Below are positions 36,696-45,971 of a stretch of DNA of 64,000 nt, piece after piece. The translations under genes and the position numbers were made by a program. Below the pieces are notes generated by a model. That model was not told the origin of the DNA. It did not search any database and was given only the letters and a program-made list of their open reading frames with translations. The DNA is from Burkholderiales bacterium Ga0077544 (GTDB lineage: Bacteria; Pseudomonadota; Gammaproteobacteria; Burkholderiales; Burkholderiaceae_D). The stretch spans positions 1 to 64,000 of the forward strand of contig LNEU01000022.1 of NCBI GenBank assembly GCA_001464355.1, given 5' to 3'. Position 1 is the first letter of the stretch; each line of letters starts with the position of its first letter.

Positions 36696-38198
36696 TTATT
36701 CTTCTTTAAATGCTTCCTCGCGTTTTTTACGTAGCGCTGGCAACAATACAACTACCAACGCCAACACTGCCATCGCCAACATCGTGGCACTGATCGGACG
36801 TGTCAAAAACACCATCGGATCACTGCGCGACAACAACAATGCGCGACGCAAATATTCTTCCATCATCGGGCCAATAATAAAACCGAGCAACATCGGCGCC
36901 GGCTCAGCATCGAGCTTTGCGCAAATATAACCGAACAGTCCAAATAATGCCATCAGATAAATATCAAAATCACTATTATTTAAACTGAATACGCCGATCG
37001 AACAAAACATCAGGATGGCCGGATACAGATGATGATAAGGAACAGTAATCATGCGCACCCACAAACCGATCATGGGCAGGTTCAACACGATCAGAAAGAA
37101 GTTACCAATCCACATCGAGGCAATCAAACCCCAGAACAGGGTTGGCTGTTCCGTCATCACAGCGGGACCTGGTTGAATACCCTGAATTATCATTGCCCCG
37201 ATCATCAGCGCCATCACCGGATTGGATGGAATACCCAAAGTCAGCATTGGAATGAATGATGTTTGCGCGCCAGCATTATTAGCCGCCTCCGGAGCAGCCA
37301 CACCCTCGATCGCACCCTTGCCGAACTGCGCCGAGTTCTTCGAAATCTTTTTTTCAATCGAGTATGAAGCAAACGAAGCCAGCATGGCACCACCACCCGG
37401 CAAAATTCCGAGAGCAGAACCCAATGCAGTACCGCGCAGAATTGGTGCGATGATGCGCTTGAGGTCGTCCTTGGTCAGCATCAAGCCCGAAACTTTCTTC
37501 ATCACCAGCGAACGGGTTTCTTCATGCTCAAGATTGCGGATAATTTCGCCGATACCGAACATGCCCATTGCGACGATCACGAAGTTGATGCCATCTGCCA
37601 ATTCAGGTCTATCGAAGGTGTAACGTGCAGCACCGGAGTTAACGTCCGAACCGATCAAACCCAGCAACAAACCAAGGATCACCATGCCGATTGCATTGAG
37701 CAAGGAACCACTAGCCAACACTACCGAGGCAACCAAACCCAGCACCATCAACGAAAAATATTCTGCAGGACCAAACTTTAACGCCAGCTCCGCAAGCGGC
37801 GGCGCGAACAGAGCAAGCAAAATAGTTGCAACGGTACCAGCAAAGAACGAACCGATCGCCGCAGTCGCGAGCGCCTTACCTGCATGCCCCTGTCTGGCCA
37901 TCTGATAGCCATCGATGGCAGTGACCACCGAGGATGACTCCCCTGGTAGATTCACCAGAATGGCAGTAGTCGATCCACCGTACTGCGCACCGTAATAAAT
38001 ACCGGCCAGCATGATTAATGCTGCGATTGGTGGCAACGCAAACGTCGCCGGCAGCAGCATTGCGATCGTGGCAACCGGGCCCAGGCCGGGCAATACACCG
38101 ACGGCAGTACCAAGAAACACGCCGATCAGGCAGTACATCAAATTTTGCAGAGTCAAGGCGGTATCGAAGCCAAGTCCCAGATTGGTAAATAATTCCAT
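36696..38198 (-). CDS. tctA: Tripartite tricarboxylate transporter, large permease TctA
   Basis: A 500-residue inner-membrane protein with about 12 hydrophobic segments, the main translocation subunit of a TTT-type secondary transporter. The family motif GVLPGLGPVATIAMLLPATF lies near residue 30, GIYYGAQYGGSTTAILVNLP follows, and the second Gly-Pro-rich repeat LGILPGGGAMLASF lies near the middle. I chose MELFTNLGLGFDTALTL at 38198, preceded by AAGG. It is 13 bases after tctB. It works with TctB and the TctC binding protein. Confidence 0.93.
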   Translation of the reverse strand: MELFTNLGLGFDTALTLQNLMYCLIGVFLGTAVGVLPGLGPVATIAMLLPATFALPPIAALIMLAGIYYGAQYGGSTTAILVNLPGESSSVVTAIDGYQMARQGHAGKALATAAIGSFFAGTVATILLALFAPPLAELALKFGPAEYFSLMVLGLVASVVLASGSLLNAIGMVILGLLLGLIGSDVNSGAARYTFDRPELADGINFVIVAMGMFGIGEIIRNLEHEETRSLVMKKVSGLMLTKDDLKRIIAPILRGTALGSALGILPGGGAMLASFASYSIEKKISKNSAQFGKGAIEGVAAPEAANNAGAQTSFIPMLTLGIPSNPVMALMIGAMIIQGIQPGPAVMTEQPTLFWGLIASMWIGNFFLIVLNLPMIGLWVRMITVPYHHLYPAILMFCSIGVFSLNNSDFDIYLMALFGLFGYICAKLDAEPAPMLLGFIIGPMMEEYLRRALLLSRSDPMVFLTRPISATMLAMAVLALVVVLLPALRKKREEAFKEE

Positions 38199-38211
38199 TG
38201 TCAGTACCTTC

Positions 38212-38673
38212 TCAACCGCCAAACCATGGGCCAAAAATTGCAATCGGCAAACCGAGCAACTTGACGAAAACGACGACAGCAAAAATTGTCATTCCTGTGG
38301 CCAGCGCAACACCGTGCAGCACTTTGAATTTAGAGCTGGCAAACGCGCTGAACAACACGACCGCAAAAATTGCAGCGACCAAACCAGCACCGCGAATCAG
38401 GAAACCAAACAGCAGTACCCCAGCCAGAATAAGGATTGTTTCCTTGATGGCAAATCTTTCGAGCGCTTCGCCTTCACGGAAAAAAGATCGCACCGATGCA
38501 ATCAATCCTATCAGTGCCAGCAAACCGCCCAGAATCGTTGGAAAGTAAGCGGGACCCATTTTGCCTGCAGTACCCATAGAGTAGTCGCGGCCGATGATAA
38601 TCGCGGCCAGTCCGACAACTAGAAAAATAATCCCGGTCCAGAAATCTTTAGGATGTCGAATAAATGATGGCAA
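38212..38673 (-). CDS. tctB: Tripartite tricarboxylate transporter, small permease TctB
   Basis: A 153-residue membrane protein with four predicted segments, typical of TctB. It begins MPSFIRHPKDFWTGIIFLVV and includes GTAGKMGPAYFPTILGGLLA, the conserved G-P-x-x-F-P element of the family. It is located between tctC and tctA, and is followed immediately by tctA. Low sequence conservation is normal for TctB; the assignment rests on size, topology and position. Confidence 0.88.
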   Translation of the reverse strand: MPSFIRHPKDFWTGIIFLVVGLAAIIIGRDYSMGTAGKMGPAYFPTILGGLLALIGLIASVRSFFREGEALERFAIKETILILAGVLLFGFLIRGAGLVAAIFAVVLFSAFASSKFKVLHGVALATGMTIFAVVVFVKLLGLPIAIFGPWFGG

Positions 38674-38790
38674 AGTGCTCCCCTTCTCTTGAAACTTTAT
38701 GACTCAGCGCACTGAAATTCAGGTGCCGGACACATACCTACGGTTACTTCAAACGTTGTCCGCCAATAAAATTGGCCGGCCCATATTCAA

Positions 38791-38820
38791 AATGACGAGA
38801 TGCCTGCGCATCTCGTCATT
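38791..38820 (-). terminator. Intercistronic terminator between tctC and tctB
   Basis: AATGACGAGATGC and GCATCTCGTCATT form a perfect 13-bp stem with a 4-base loop and four T after it on the minus strand. Partial read-through would give excess binding protein over the permease. Confidence 0.8.
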
Positions 38821-38867
38821 TATTACATCCATCACTTCAACATCTCAACTGGTGATTAATCGGCCGA

Positions 38868-39845
38868 TTAGTCAGCGTACACGCCAGCCTTCTTGATGAT
38901 AGGGCTCCATTTTGCAATTTCCGACTTCAGGAAAGTGCGTAATGCTTCTGGCGTGGCACGCTCTGCAGAAACTGGCTCGGTACCCAGATCGGCAAAACGC
39001 TGTTTGACGACTGGATCTTTCAACGCAACCTGCAAAGCGGCTTGCACTTTGTCAACCACTGGTTTTGGTGTGCCTTTTGGTGCATACAGACCGTGCCAGA
39101 CTGCCACTTCAAAGCCTGGCAAACCTGCTTCACTTGCGGTTGGAATATTTGGCAAGGAAGGCACACGTGTTTTAGTCGTGACGGCGTACGCTTTTACTTT
39201 GCCGCCTTTGATCTGGCTGGTTGTATTAGTCGTTTGATCGCACATGAAGTCAACCTGACCGCCGAGCAAATCATTCATTGCCGGGCCCGTACCTTTGTAA
39301 GGCACAGTAGTCAACTCAGTCTCGATTGCAGACATGAATAACATGCCGCACAGATGGGAAGCCGAACCGACACCGGCATTCGCATAAGTCACTTTGCTTT
39401 TATTCGCTTTAACGTAAGCAACCAGCTCCTTGAAATCCTTGGCAGGAAAATCGCCACGTGCGATGAATGTCATCGGCACGTCGGTAATCAAACCGATAGG
39501 TTCAAAATCGTCGATCGCGTTATAGCTCAGCTTGCGATAAAGCGAAGGCGCAGTCGATTGACCGATGTGATGCAAGAACAATGTGTAGCCATCCGGAGCG
39601 GCTTTGGCAACGCGTGCTGCACCGATCGTGCCACCCGCACCGCCTACGTTTTCAACGATCACGGTTTGTTTCAACGATGTGGTCATCGATTGTGCAACCA
39701 GACGTGCAACCGTATCGGTCGGGCCACCTGCAGCAAACGGCACGATCATCGTAATGGTCTTTGCTGGATAAGGATCTGCTGCCTGAGCAAAAGCACTTGC
39801 GATCAATGCGAGTCCGGCAACCGACTTCAAGAATTTATTCTTCAT
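38868..39845 (-). CDS. tctC: Bug-family tripartite tricarboxylate transporter binding protein TctC
   Basis: A 325-residue periplasmic binding protein with a Sec signal, MKNKFLKSVAGLALIASAFA, cleaved near AQA-ADPYP. The mature protein has YPAKTITMIVPFAAGGPTDT and GAGGTIGAARVAKAAPDGYT, hallmarks of the Bug family abundant in Burkholderiales. The substrate is likely a di- or tricarboxylate, but Bug specificity varies widely. A GGAGA box precedes the ATG. It is the first gene of tctCBA, and a nearby two-component system could regulate it. Confidence 0.93.
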   Translation of the reverse strand: MKNKFLKSVAGLALIASAFAQAADPYPAKTITMIVPFAAGGPTDTVARLVAQSMTTSLKQTVIVENVGGAGGTIGAARVAKAAPDGYTLFLHHIGQSTAPSLYRKLSYNAIDDFEPIGLITDVPMTFIARGDFPAKDFKELVAYVKANKSKVTYANAGVGSASHLCGMLFMSAIETELTTVPYKGTGPAMNDLLGGQVDFMCDQTTNTTSQIKGGKVKAYAVTTKTRVPSLPNIPTASEAGLPGFEVAVWHGLYAPKGTPKPVVDKVQAALQVALKDPVVKQRFADLGTEPVSAERATPEALRTFLKSEIAKWSPIIKKAGVYAD

Positions 39846-40276
39846 TTGATTTGTCTCCAGATTTAATCATTATTGGAAAAACGAGGGCTGGGACATAAGC
39901 CCTTTCAACCTATTGCCTGTGCATCCTATCAAAACCGCAAAAAAAGAGATACCAGGAACATTACAGGAAACTTGTATTCAGCGAGCAAAGCATCTGGCAG
40001 CTGATACTGAATTCAATTCAAGGCTTCAATTGTACTCACTGAACCTTTCACCAGCCTTGCGCAAATAAGACTAAACGATTTTATCTGATAGCCGCAACAA
40101 AGTTTACTTTGTCTGCAGGCTACTCATATGAGTGCAGGGCACGATTGAGTTGATATGGCAGAACGACGCCACCAGAATTTTCAAAAGCACAACACGTAAA
40201 ATGTCGCGCACCGAAAAAGGGAATGCTCGCCAAAAGCGAGGAAGCCGGGTAACCATGGCCGGCTTTTAAGAGGGAA
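39846..40276. other. Intergenic region between dctP-like gene and tctC
   Basis: No gene seen in 431 bases. The right end carries tandem hairpins after the TRAP binding protein gene, CTCGC-CAAAA-GCGAG (40226-40240) and AAGCCGG/CCGGCTT (40242-40265), probably its terminator. The left end should hold the tctC promoter, which I cannot define. Confidence 0.45.
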
Positions 40277-41296
40277 TCAGCGGTCGCTCAAACGCCGTGC
40301 TTCCGCTTCTTTGGCTGCGGCAGTCACAATAGCTTTGCCGATTCTGCCTTCCAGTTGCTTGCGCACCGGTTGCAAGGCATAACGCCATGCGGCACTTTCC
40401 TCGTCGTTCAAAATGAGTACCGTTACCTTCTTGTTTTTCTTGATTGCTTCCAGAGCGGCATCGTTCTCCTGCGCGGCGAGATTATTGCCATACACGGTTG
40501 CCTCGCGCATCGCATCGTCAATCACCTTGCGCAGATCGGAAGGCAAGCTATCCCAGAATTTCTTGTTCACGATGACGGCATTGCCTAGATAACCGTGATT
40601 CGACACCGTCACATGGCTTTGTACTTCGTATAGCTTTCTTGTGTAGAAATTGACGGGCGAACTTTCCACTCCATCCACTATGCGGCTATGCAAGGCAAAA
40701 TAGACTTCATTGCCGTCGAGCATTTGCGGAATCGCCCCTAGTACCTCCATCTGATCCTCGAGCACCGGCGAAGAATGAATGCGCATTCTTAGTCCGACAA
40801 AATCAGCCGGCATTTTCAATGGCTTGTTCGACGACATGATTTTGAAACCATTGTCCCAATATGCCAGGCCGATCATGCCTTTGGATTCCAGCTTGCGCAG
40901 CATGGATTTTCCTACCGCACCTTCAGTCACGCGCGACACGGCTTCCTTATTGGCAAACAGATAGGGCAAATCGAATACTTCAAAATCTTTTAGCCCAAAT
41001 TGCGCCAGCTTGGCCAGCGACGGCGCGACAATTTGCACGGCACCCAATTGCAATGCCTCAAGCTCATCCGACTCTTTATATAGTTGATTATTTGGATAAA
41101 CATCCACGCGCACACGACGCCGGCTGCCCTGCTCGACCAATTTCTTGAAACGCAATGCAGCCTGCCCTTTCGGGGTATCGCTGGGAGCAACATGGCTGAA
41201 TTTGATTACAGTCGTCGTTTGCGCAGATACAATTGTGGCTGCCATCGATAAGGTCAGTCCGATCAAAATCAAATGTATTTTTGTTGCTATTCTCAT
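40277..41296 (-). CDS. TRAP transporter substrate-binding protein (DctP family), orphan
   Basis: A 339-residue periplasmic solute receptor with a Sec signal, MRIATKIHLILIGLTLSMAA, cut near VSA-QTTT. The mature sequence has IKFSHVAPSDTPKGQAALRF and GLRMRIHSSPVLEDQMEVLG, where the Arg corresponds to the carboxylate-binding Arg of DctP. No DctQ or DctM membrane subunit is near. It is divergent from a sensor kinase gene, so it may serve as a periplasmic ligand relay to the kinase rather than in uptake; such sensing roles are known for some TRAP binding proteins. That is an inference from position. Confidence 0.88.
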   Translation of the reverse strand: MRIATKIHLILIGLTLSMAATIVSAQTTTVIKFSHVAPSDTPKGQAALRFKKLVEQGSRRRVRVDVYPNNQLYKESDELEALQLGAVQIVAPSLAKLAQFGLKDFEVFDLPYLFANKEAVSRVTEGAVGKSMLRKLESKGMIGLAYWDNGFKIMSSNKPLKMPADFVGLRMRIHSSPVLEDQMEVLGAIPQMLDGNEVYFALHSRIVDGVESSPVNFYTRKLYEVQSHVTVSNHGYLGNAVIVNKKFWDSLPSDLRKVIDDAMREATVYGNNLAAQENDAALEAIKKNKKVTVLILNDEESAAWRYALQPVRKQLEGRIGKAIVTAAAKEAEARRLSDR

Positions 41297-41506
41297 CGTG
41301 CGGTCAGAAGGTTCCAGATTTAATTTTGTTGGTACTATGCGCAGTCATCCACGTCATCACAAGTGTGGATAACCACATTGTCAGCACAGGAACCATAAGC
41401 GCCCGCCTCAAAATACAGCAGCATTCGCAGTCATGCAATACCATGAACGATCTACAAAAATCTCGCCAAGCGGTTTTATCGCAGCGCGGATTTTATATAA
41501 ACACTT

Positions 41507-43537
41507 ATGATATCAAACCAATCCCGCTCGACCAGCTTAGGCTTTCCCAGCCGAAAACAAGCGTGGCGCTGGCTTATTCCGCTGCTGCTGGCCTTGCTTT
41601 TTTTGACTACGCTGATCTGGCTTCCGCTGCATGAAAAACAACAGGAAGCCAGCGAACGGCAGGAACAGCTGATTGCAGATTCATTGTGGGTCGAGCAAAC
41701 CATACGCTTTCAACTTCAGCGCAACGAAGAGAGCCTGAACCTGATGGCATCGGAAATCATTTCCGGCTATCTGACCGGCCCCCGCTTGCAAGAGCGCATG
41801 GCTAACCTGATCCGCAACAACCATGAGATTCATCGCATCATCGAGCTCGATGCAGACGGCAAGTTACTCACGTCTACCGATGAAACACTGATTACAAAAA
41901 ATGAATTATCCGCGCCGTCGAAACGTGCGGATGAACATGCCCGCGCCACCAGAACGCCAATATACAGCCAGCCCGCGGCAGATATCAGCGGACCGGTCAT
42001 GTTCGACTACCACGTGCCGCTTTATGTCGGCGACAAATATACCGGCAGCGTCGTCGCCAGCTATCTTGCCTCCAGTATTCTGGATGACATGGTGCCGTGG
42101 TGGTTCGCGCAAGACAATGAAATTGCGCTGACCGACATCAACGACGTGATTATTCACAAACGTGCATCGGGCGGCGCGGGTCGCGGCGTCTATACGCACA
42201 GACGTGCGCTCAATCTCGCTGGCGTATCCCTCAAACTGAGTACCAACAGCACCAAAAGCGCGCCGAAGTTGCTGCCTAGCTTGCTGGTCGATACTGTCAT
42301 CCTGCTGGCGCTCGGCCTTGCCTGGAGTTTGACCGCACTGTGGCGCGATATTAATCGACGTATAGCTGCGGAAATGGCATTGCGCGAACAAATCGCATTT
42401 CGTACTGCAATGGAAAATTCGCTGATCACCGGCCTGCGTGCACGCGATCTGGATGGCCGCGTCACCTATGTCAATCCGGCTTTTTCGCACATGGTCGGGA
42501 TCGCCGCGGAAGAAATAGTCGGGCGTGTACCACCGATGCCCTATTGGGCACCCGAAGCCATGGGCGAATATCAACGACGCTTTTCGCAAGTTGTGGCCGG
42601 TACGGTGACGCCACAAGGATTTGAAACCGTTTTCCAGCACGCCAATGGTGAGCGCATTCCGGTCCTGATTTTCGAGTCGCCGCTGGTTGACGATGCCGGC
42701 AAGCAAACCGGCTGGATGGGGTCGATTCTCGACATCTCGGATCGCAAGCGGGTGGAAGACCTGAATCGCCAGCAGCAGGAAAAACTGCAGGCCAGTGCCC
42801 GTCTGGCGACCATGGGTGAAATCGCCTCGACCTTGGCGCATGAATTGAACCAGCCGCTGGCCGCGATCTCCAGTTACACCACTGGTGCCCTGAATATACT
42901 GTCGCGCGAACAACCACGTGTCGCAGAAATCAATATCGACATGCTGACGCACGCGCTGGAAAAAGCCAATGCGCAAGCACAGCGCGCCGGCCAGATTATT
43001 CGCAGTGTGCACACCTTCGTGAAAAAGCGCGAGCCTATGCGCACCGCCATCACCCTTTCGGAATTGATAGAAAGTGTGGCCCCCCTGGTCGAGCTGCAAG
43101 CGCAAAAATACTTTGTCGCCATCAAGGTCGATATTCCACCGACCTTACCGACGGTTCTGGCCGATCAAGTGTTGCTGGAACAAGTCTTGTTGAACCTGAC
43201 GCGCAATGCGATCGAGGCCATGCAAGGCGTAGCACCCGAAAAACGTGTATTGCGGATTGCGGCCGACGTCGACCCAAGCAATCCGCGTAATGTCGTTGTT
43301 TCTATCAGCGATCAGGGGCACGGCATTGCGCCAGAGGTGGCCGAAAGACTGTATTCGCCATTCTTTTCCACCAAGGCTGATGGCATGGGTATGGGCTTGA
43401 GTATTTGCCGCACGGCGATCGAATTTCACGGCGGCACGCTGACGCATGTAGACAATCCGGGTGGCGGCACGATATTCCGTTTTTCACTGCCGGCGTTGCA
43501 AAATAAGTTGATCGACACGACAATGCGTGCAGGTTGA
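41507..43537 (+). CDS. Membrane sensor histidine kinase (DctB/DctS type, PAS)
   Basis: A 676-residue kinase. Membrane segment one is near residues 22-40 (WRWLIPLLLALLFLTTLIWL), then a periplasmic sensor region of about 220 residues, membrane segment two near 260-280, and a PAS domain (about 300-425) with GRVTYVNPAFSHMVGIAAEE and TGWMGSILDISDRKR. The HisKA box is STLAHELNQPLAAISSYTTG with the phosphorylated His; the ATPase part has NLTRNAIEAMQG, ISDQGHGIAPE and GMGMGLSICRTAIEFHGG. It is divergent from the orphan TRAP binding protein and followed by a response regulator, so it probably senses a C4-dicarboxylate or tricarboxylate. Confidence 0.93.
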   Translation: MISNQSRSTSLGFPSRKQAWRWLIPLLLALLFLTTLIWLPLHEKQQEASERQEQLIADSLWVEQTIRFQLQRNEESLNLMASEIISGYLTGPRLQERMANLIRNNHEIHRIIELDADGKLLTSTDETLITKNELSAPSKRADEHARATRTPIYSQPAADISGPVMFDYHVPLYVGDKYTGSVVASYLASSILDDMVPWWFAQDNEIALTDINDVIIHKRASGGAGRGVYTHRRALNLAGVSLKLSTNSTKSAPKLLPSLLVDTVILLALGLAWSLTALWRDINRRIAAEMALREQIAFRTAMENSLITGLRARDLDGRVTYVNPAFSHMVGIAAEEIVGRVPPMPYWAPEAMGEYQRRFSQVVAGTVTPQGFETVFQHANGERIPVLIFESPLVDDAGKQTGWMGSILDISDRKRVEDLNRQQQEKLQASARLATMGEIASTLAHELNQPLAAISSYTTGALNILSREQPRVAEINIDMLTHALEKANAQAQRAGQIIRSVHTFVKKREPMRTAITLSELIESVAPLVELQAQKYFVAIKVDIPPTLPTVLADQVLLEQVLLNLTRNAIEAMQGVAPEKRVLRIAADVDPSNPRNVVVSISDQGHGIAPEVAERLYSPFFSTKADGMGMGLSICRTAIEFHGGTLTHVDNPGGGTIFRFSLPALQNKLIDTTMRAG

Positions 43538-43677
43538 AGCTGAAGCGAATAGCTTTTGGGTATTTTTCGCACCACTTTTAAAACGCGCGGGTATCGAAGC
43601 AGGCTAACCGTGCATCGGCTCGCAACAAAAATCCAGGCAACACATTAAGCACTACAGGCAGGCTGACAGGACATTCA

Positions 43678-44268
43678 ATGCTGCACATTATTGACGACGA
43701 AGAAGTAATCCGCGACTCGCTGATGTGGCTGGCGAAATCACGCGGCATTCCCGCTGCTGCTTACGATAGCGGCAAAACATTTGTTGCCGCGCTGGACAAC
43801 ATGTCGCGTATCAATCTGCAAGGACAATGCGTGCTGCTGGATGTGCGTATGCCGGATATCGGCGGCATTGCGCTGTTCGACCTGCTTTCTTCACGCAGCC
43901 TGACACAGGTATTTCCCGTTATTTTTCTGACAGGTCATGGTGATGTGCCGATGGCGGTCGATACGCTGAAGCGCGGCGCATTCGATTTCTTTGAAAAGCC
44001 ATTTAACGACAACAAGTTAATGGATCGCGTGCAGGAAGCCTTGGCGGCGTCTGAACAAGCTTCCGCCAGCGCCGCGATACACACTCGTTTGTCGGCCCTG
44101 TCTGGCCGTGAGCGTGAAGTGCTGGATTTGATCCTTGAAGGAAAAATGAACAAGGTGATCGCCGACAAACTGGGTATCAGTATGCGTACGGTGGAAGTAC
44201 ATCGCGCGCATATTTTTGACAAGATGAATGTCAAGACGGCAGTCGAACTGGCACGCTTGTTGAAATAA
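43678..44268 (+). CDS. FixJ/DctR-type response regulator
   Basis: A 196-residue two-domain regulator. The receiver (1-120) has HIIDDEEVIRDSLMWLAKSR, the phospho-acceptor Asp in VLLDVRMPDIGG, and the Lys in FFEKPFNDNKLMDRVQ. The C-terminal LuxR-type HTH is SGREREVLDLILEGKMNKVI followed by LGISMRTVEVHRAHIF. It is a sigma-70-type regulator, not an NtrC-type AAA activator. It follows the sensor kinase by 140 bases and is probably its partner. The tctCBA operon and AEC permease are the likely targets. Confidence 0.93.
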   Translation: MLHIIDDEEVIRDSLMWLAKSRGIPAAAYDSGKTFVAALDNMSRINLQGQCVLLDVRMPDIGGIALFDLLSSRSLTQVFPVIFLTGHGDVPMAVDTLKRGAFDFFEKPFNDNKLMDRVQEALAASEQASASAAIHTRLSALSGREREVLDLILEGKMNKVIADKLGISMRTVEVHRAHIFDKMNVKTAVELARLLK

Positions 44269-44422
44269 AATTCAGTAAAGTTCACTCACAAAACCATACA
44301 CTGCATGCGGCGCATGTCAGCCATTCCGAATGGAATTACATTAAGCTTTACCGTTAGGCTGTATATATTTTTACCGCACTATTTCATTCCGGATTCGCGC
44401 CTTAGCGCATCGCTGATTGCCC

Positions 44423-45313
44423 ATGCACATCGTCAATATCCTGCTGCCTGATTTCATGCTGATCCTGTTCGGGGCCGTGCTGTTGCGCGTCACGAACTGG
44501 GGCATCGAGTTCTGGGCCGGCATGGAAAAGATCATTTACTACGTGCTGTTTCCGGCACTGCTGTTCTACTCCACTGCACGTTCGCCTATCAATTTCGGCG
44601 CGACCGGGCAATTTCTGCAAGTCGCAATCGCCGCATGTATCACCGGCATCCTGCTGGGCTGGCTGGCCAAGCCGCTATTCAAGGCCGGCCCGATGATTTT
44701 CGAATCTGGTGTGCAAACCGCTTTCCGCTTCAATTCCTACATCGCCCTCGCCATTGCCAGCCGGCTTGGTGGCGACCAAGGCACCTCGCTGATGGGTCTG
44801 GTGATAGGTTTTGCCGTCCCACTTTGCAATATGGCCGCTGTGCACGCACTGGTAAAAGACAAAGGCGGTTTGCTGCTGGAACTGCTCAAAAATCCGCTGT
44901 TGATGGCCACCATGAGCGGGGTTGCATTCAATTTGCTCGGCTTGCATTTGCCCGACATCGCGAGCGCCTTCCTGTCGCGCCTCGGCAATGCATCAATCGC
45001 GCTTGGTCTGATCATGGTTGGTGCCGGCTTGCGTCTGAGCGGTCTGCACGCATCCAAAGGGATCGCCACTTACTTCCTGATGGTCAAACTGGCCGCAGTA
45101 CCTGCGATTACCTACGGCCTAGGTTTGTGGGTAGGTTTGTCACCTTTGCATTTGCAAATTGTCGTGATGTTTGCAGCGCTGCCGACTGCATCCAGTGCTT
45201 ATGTGCTGGCGGTGCGCATGGGCGGCAATGGCCCGTTTGTCGCATTTTTGATTTCGGCTGGCACGCTGATTTCGATGGCGACCTTGCCACTCTGGCTGGC
45301 ACTGCTACAGTAA
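44423..45313 (+). CDS. AEC-family (auxin efflux carrier type) permease
   Basis: A 296-residue inner-membrane protein with about ten hydrophobic segments. The family pattern of two inverted five-helix repeats is suggested by IVNILLPDFMLILFGAVLLR at the start, GVQTAFRFNSYIALAIA in the middle and MFAALPTASSAYVLAVRMGG near the end, the last being a typical AEC motif. AEC proteins such as MleP and MdcF carry malate or malonate, so carboxylate transport fits the neighbouring sensor system. The ATG at 44423 is used; a TTG two codons upstream is possible. Confidence 0.88.
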   Translation: MHIVNILLPDFMLILFGAVLLRVTNWGIEFWAGMEKIIYYVLFPALLFYSTARSPINFGATGQFLQVAIAACITGILLGWLAKPLFKAGPMIFESGVQTAFRFNSYIALAIASRLGGDQGTSLMGLVIGFAVPLCNMAAVHALVKDKGGLLLELLKNPLLMATMSGVAFNLLGLHLPDIASAFLSRLGNASIALGLIMVGAGLRLSGLHASKGIATYFLMVKLAAVPAITYGLGLWVGLSPLHLQIVVMFAALPTASSAYVLAVRMGGNGPFVAFLISAGTLISMATLPLWLALLQ

Positions 45314-45449
45314 AGAACCACACTGAATGCAAAGCCGATGGAACTACGCTTCGTCTGTGACATCGTATGACGAGAGCAAGCATGGATAAAGCCATGCAAA
45401 CGAGTCAAGCGTCGACTACGACGTACATGCAACAAAAAATTTTGAAGTC

Positions 45450-45971
45450 ATGAAAATGGCGAGCACACAAACAACGTTAAAGCTCATGCACAACTTCACC
45501 GCCCATCTGCACGAAGAAGCCGGCACCATAGCCTTGGGGGCTGCACTCGCGCGCGCAGTGCAACCGGGGCTGACAATTTATCTGCATGGCGATCTGGGGG
45601 CCGGAAAAACTGCACTGACACGTGCCATGCTGCATGCACTGGGTTATGGCGGCCATGTAAAAAGTCCGACTTATACCTTAGCCGAACCGTATGTGATCGA
45701 GATAGCCGGAAAAAGCATCAACGTGATCCATTTTGATCTATACCGGATGGCGAGCGCCGAAGAATTTCTCGACGCGGGTTTTCGCGAATACTTCAATCAT
45801 CAAACCATCTGCATCATCGAATGGCCGGAAAAAGCCGAAGCGGTGTTGCCTCCTCCCGACATCAACATTTCGCTCAGTGTCGCTGGCGAAGGGCGTGATG
45901 TAGAATTGCAAGCGTCGTCCGATCAAGGTGTTGAATGTCTGAACCGACTGAAATTTGCTCCCAACCTGTAG
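45450..45971 (+). CDS. tsaE: tRNA threonylcarbamoyladenosine biosynthesis ATPase TsaE
   Basis: A 173-residue P-loop ATPase needed, with TsaB and TsaD, for t6A37 formation in tRNA. Walker A is LHGDLGAGKTALTRAML, followed by KSPTYTLAEPYV and VIHFDLYRM (switch and Walker B), and the ICIIEWPEKAE motif. The length is normal. A later ATG (45486, MHNFTAHL) is a possible alternative start. Its 3' end overlaps the start of the amidase gene by 37 bases, so the two are co-transcribed. Confidence 0.94.
   Translation: MKMASTQTTLKLMHNFTAHLHEEAGTIALGAALARAVQPGLTIYLHGDLGAGKTALTRAMLHALGYGGHVKSPTYTLAEPYVIEIAGKSINVIHFDLYRMASAEEFLDAGFREYFNHQTICIIEWPEKAEAVLPPPDINISLSVAGEGRDVELQASSDQGVECLNRLKFAPNL

Noticed and set aside
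41906-43105. 399-residue minus-strand frame inside the sensor kinase gene
   Set aside because: Fully antisense to the kinase PAS and HisKA domains, His/Gln/Arg-rich, no ribosome site or family.
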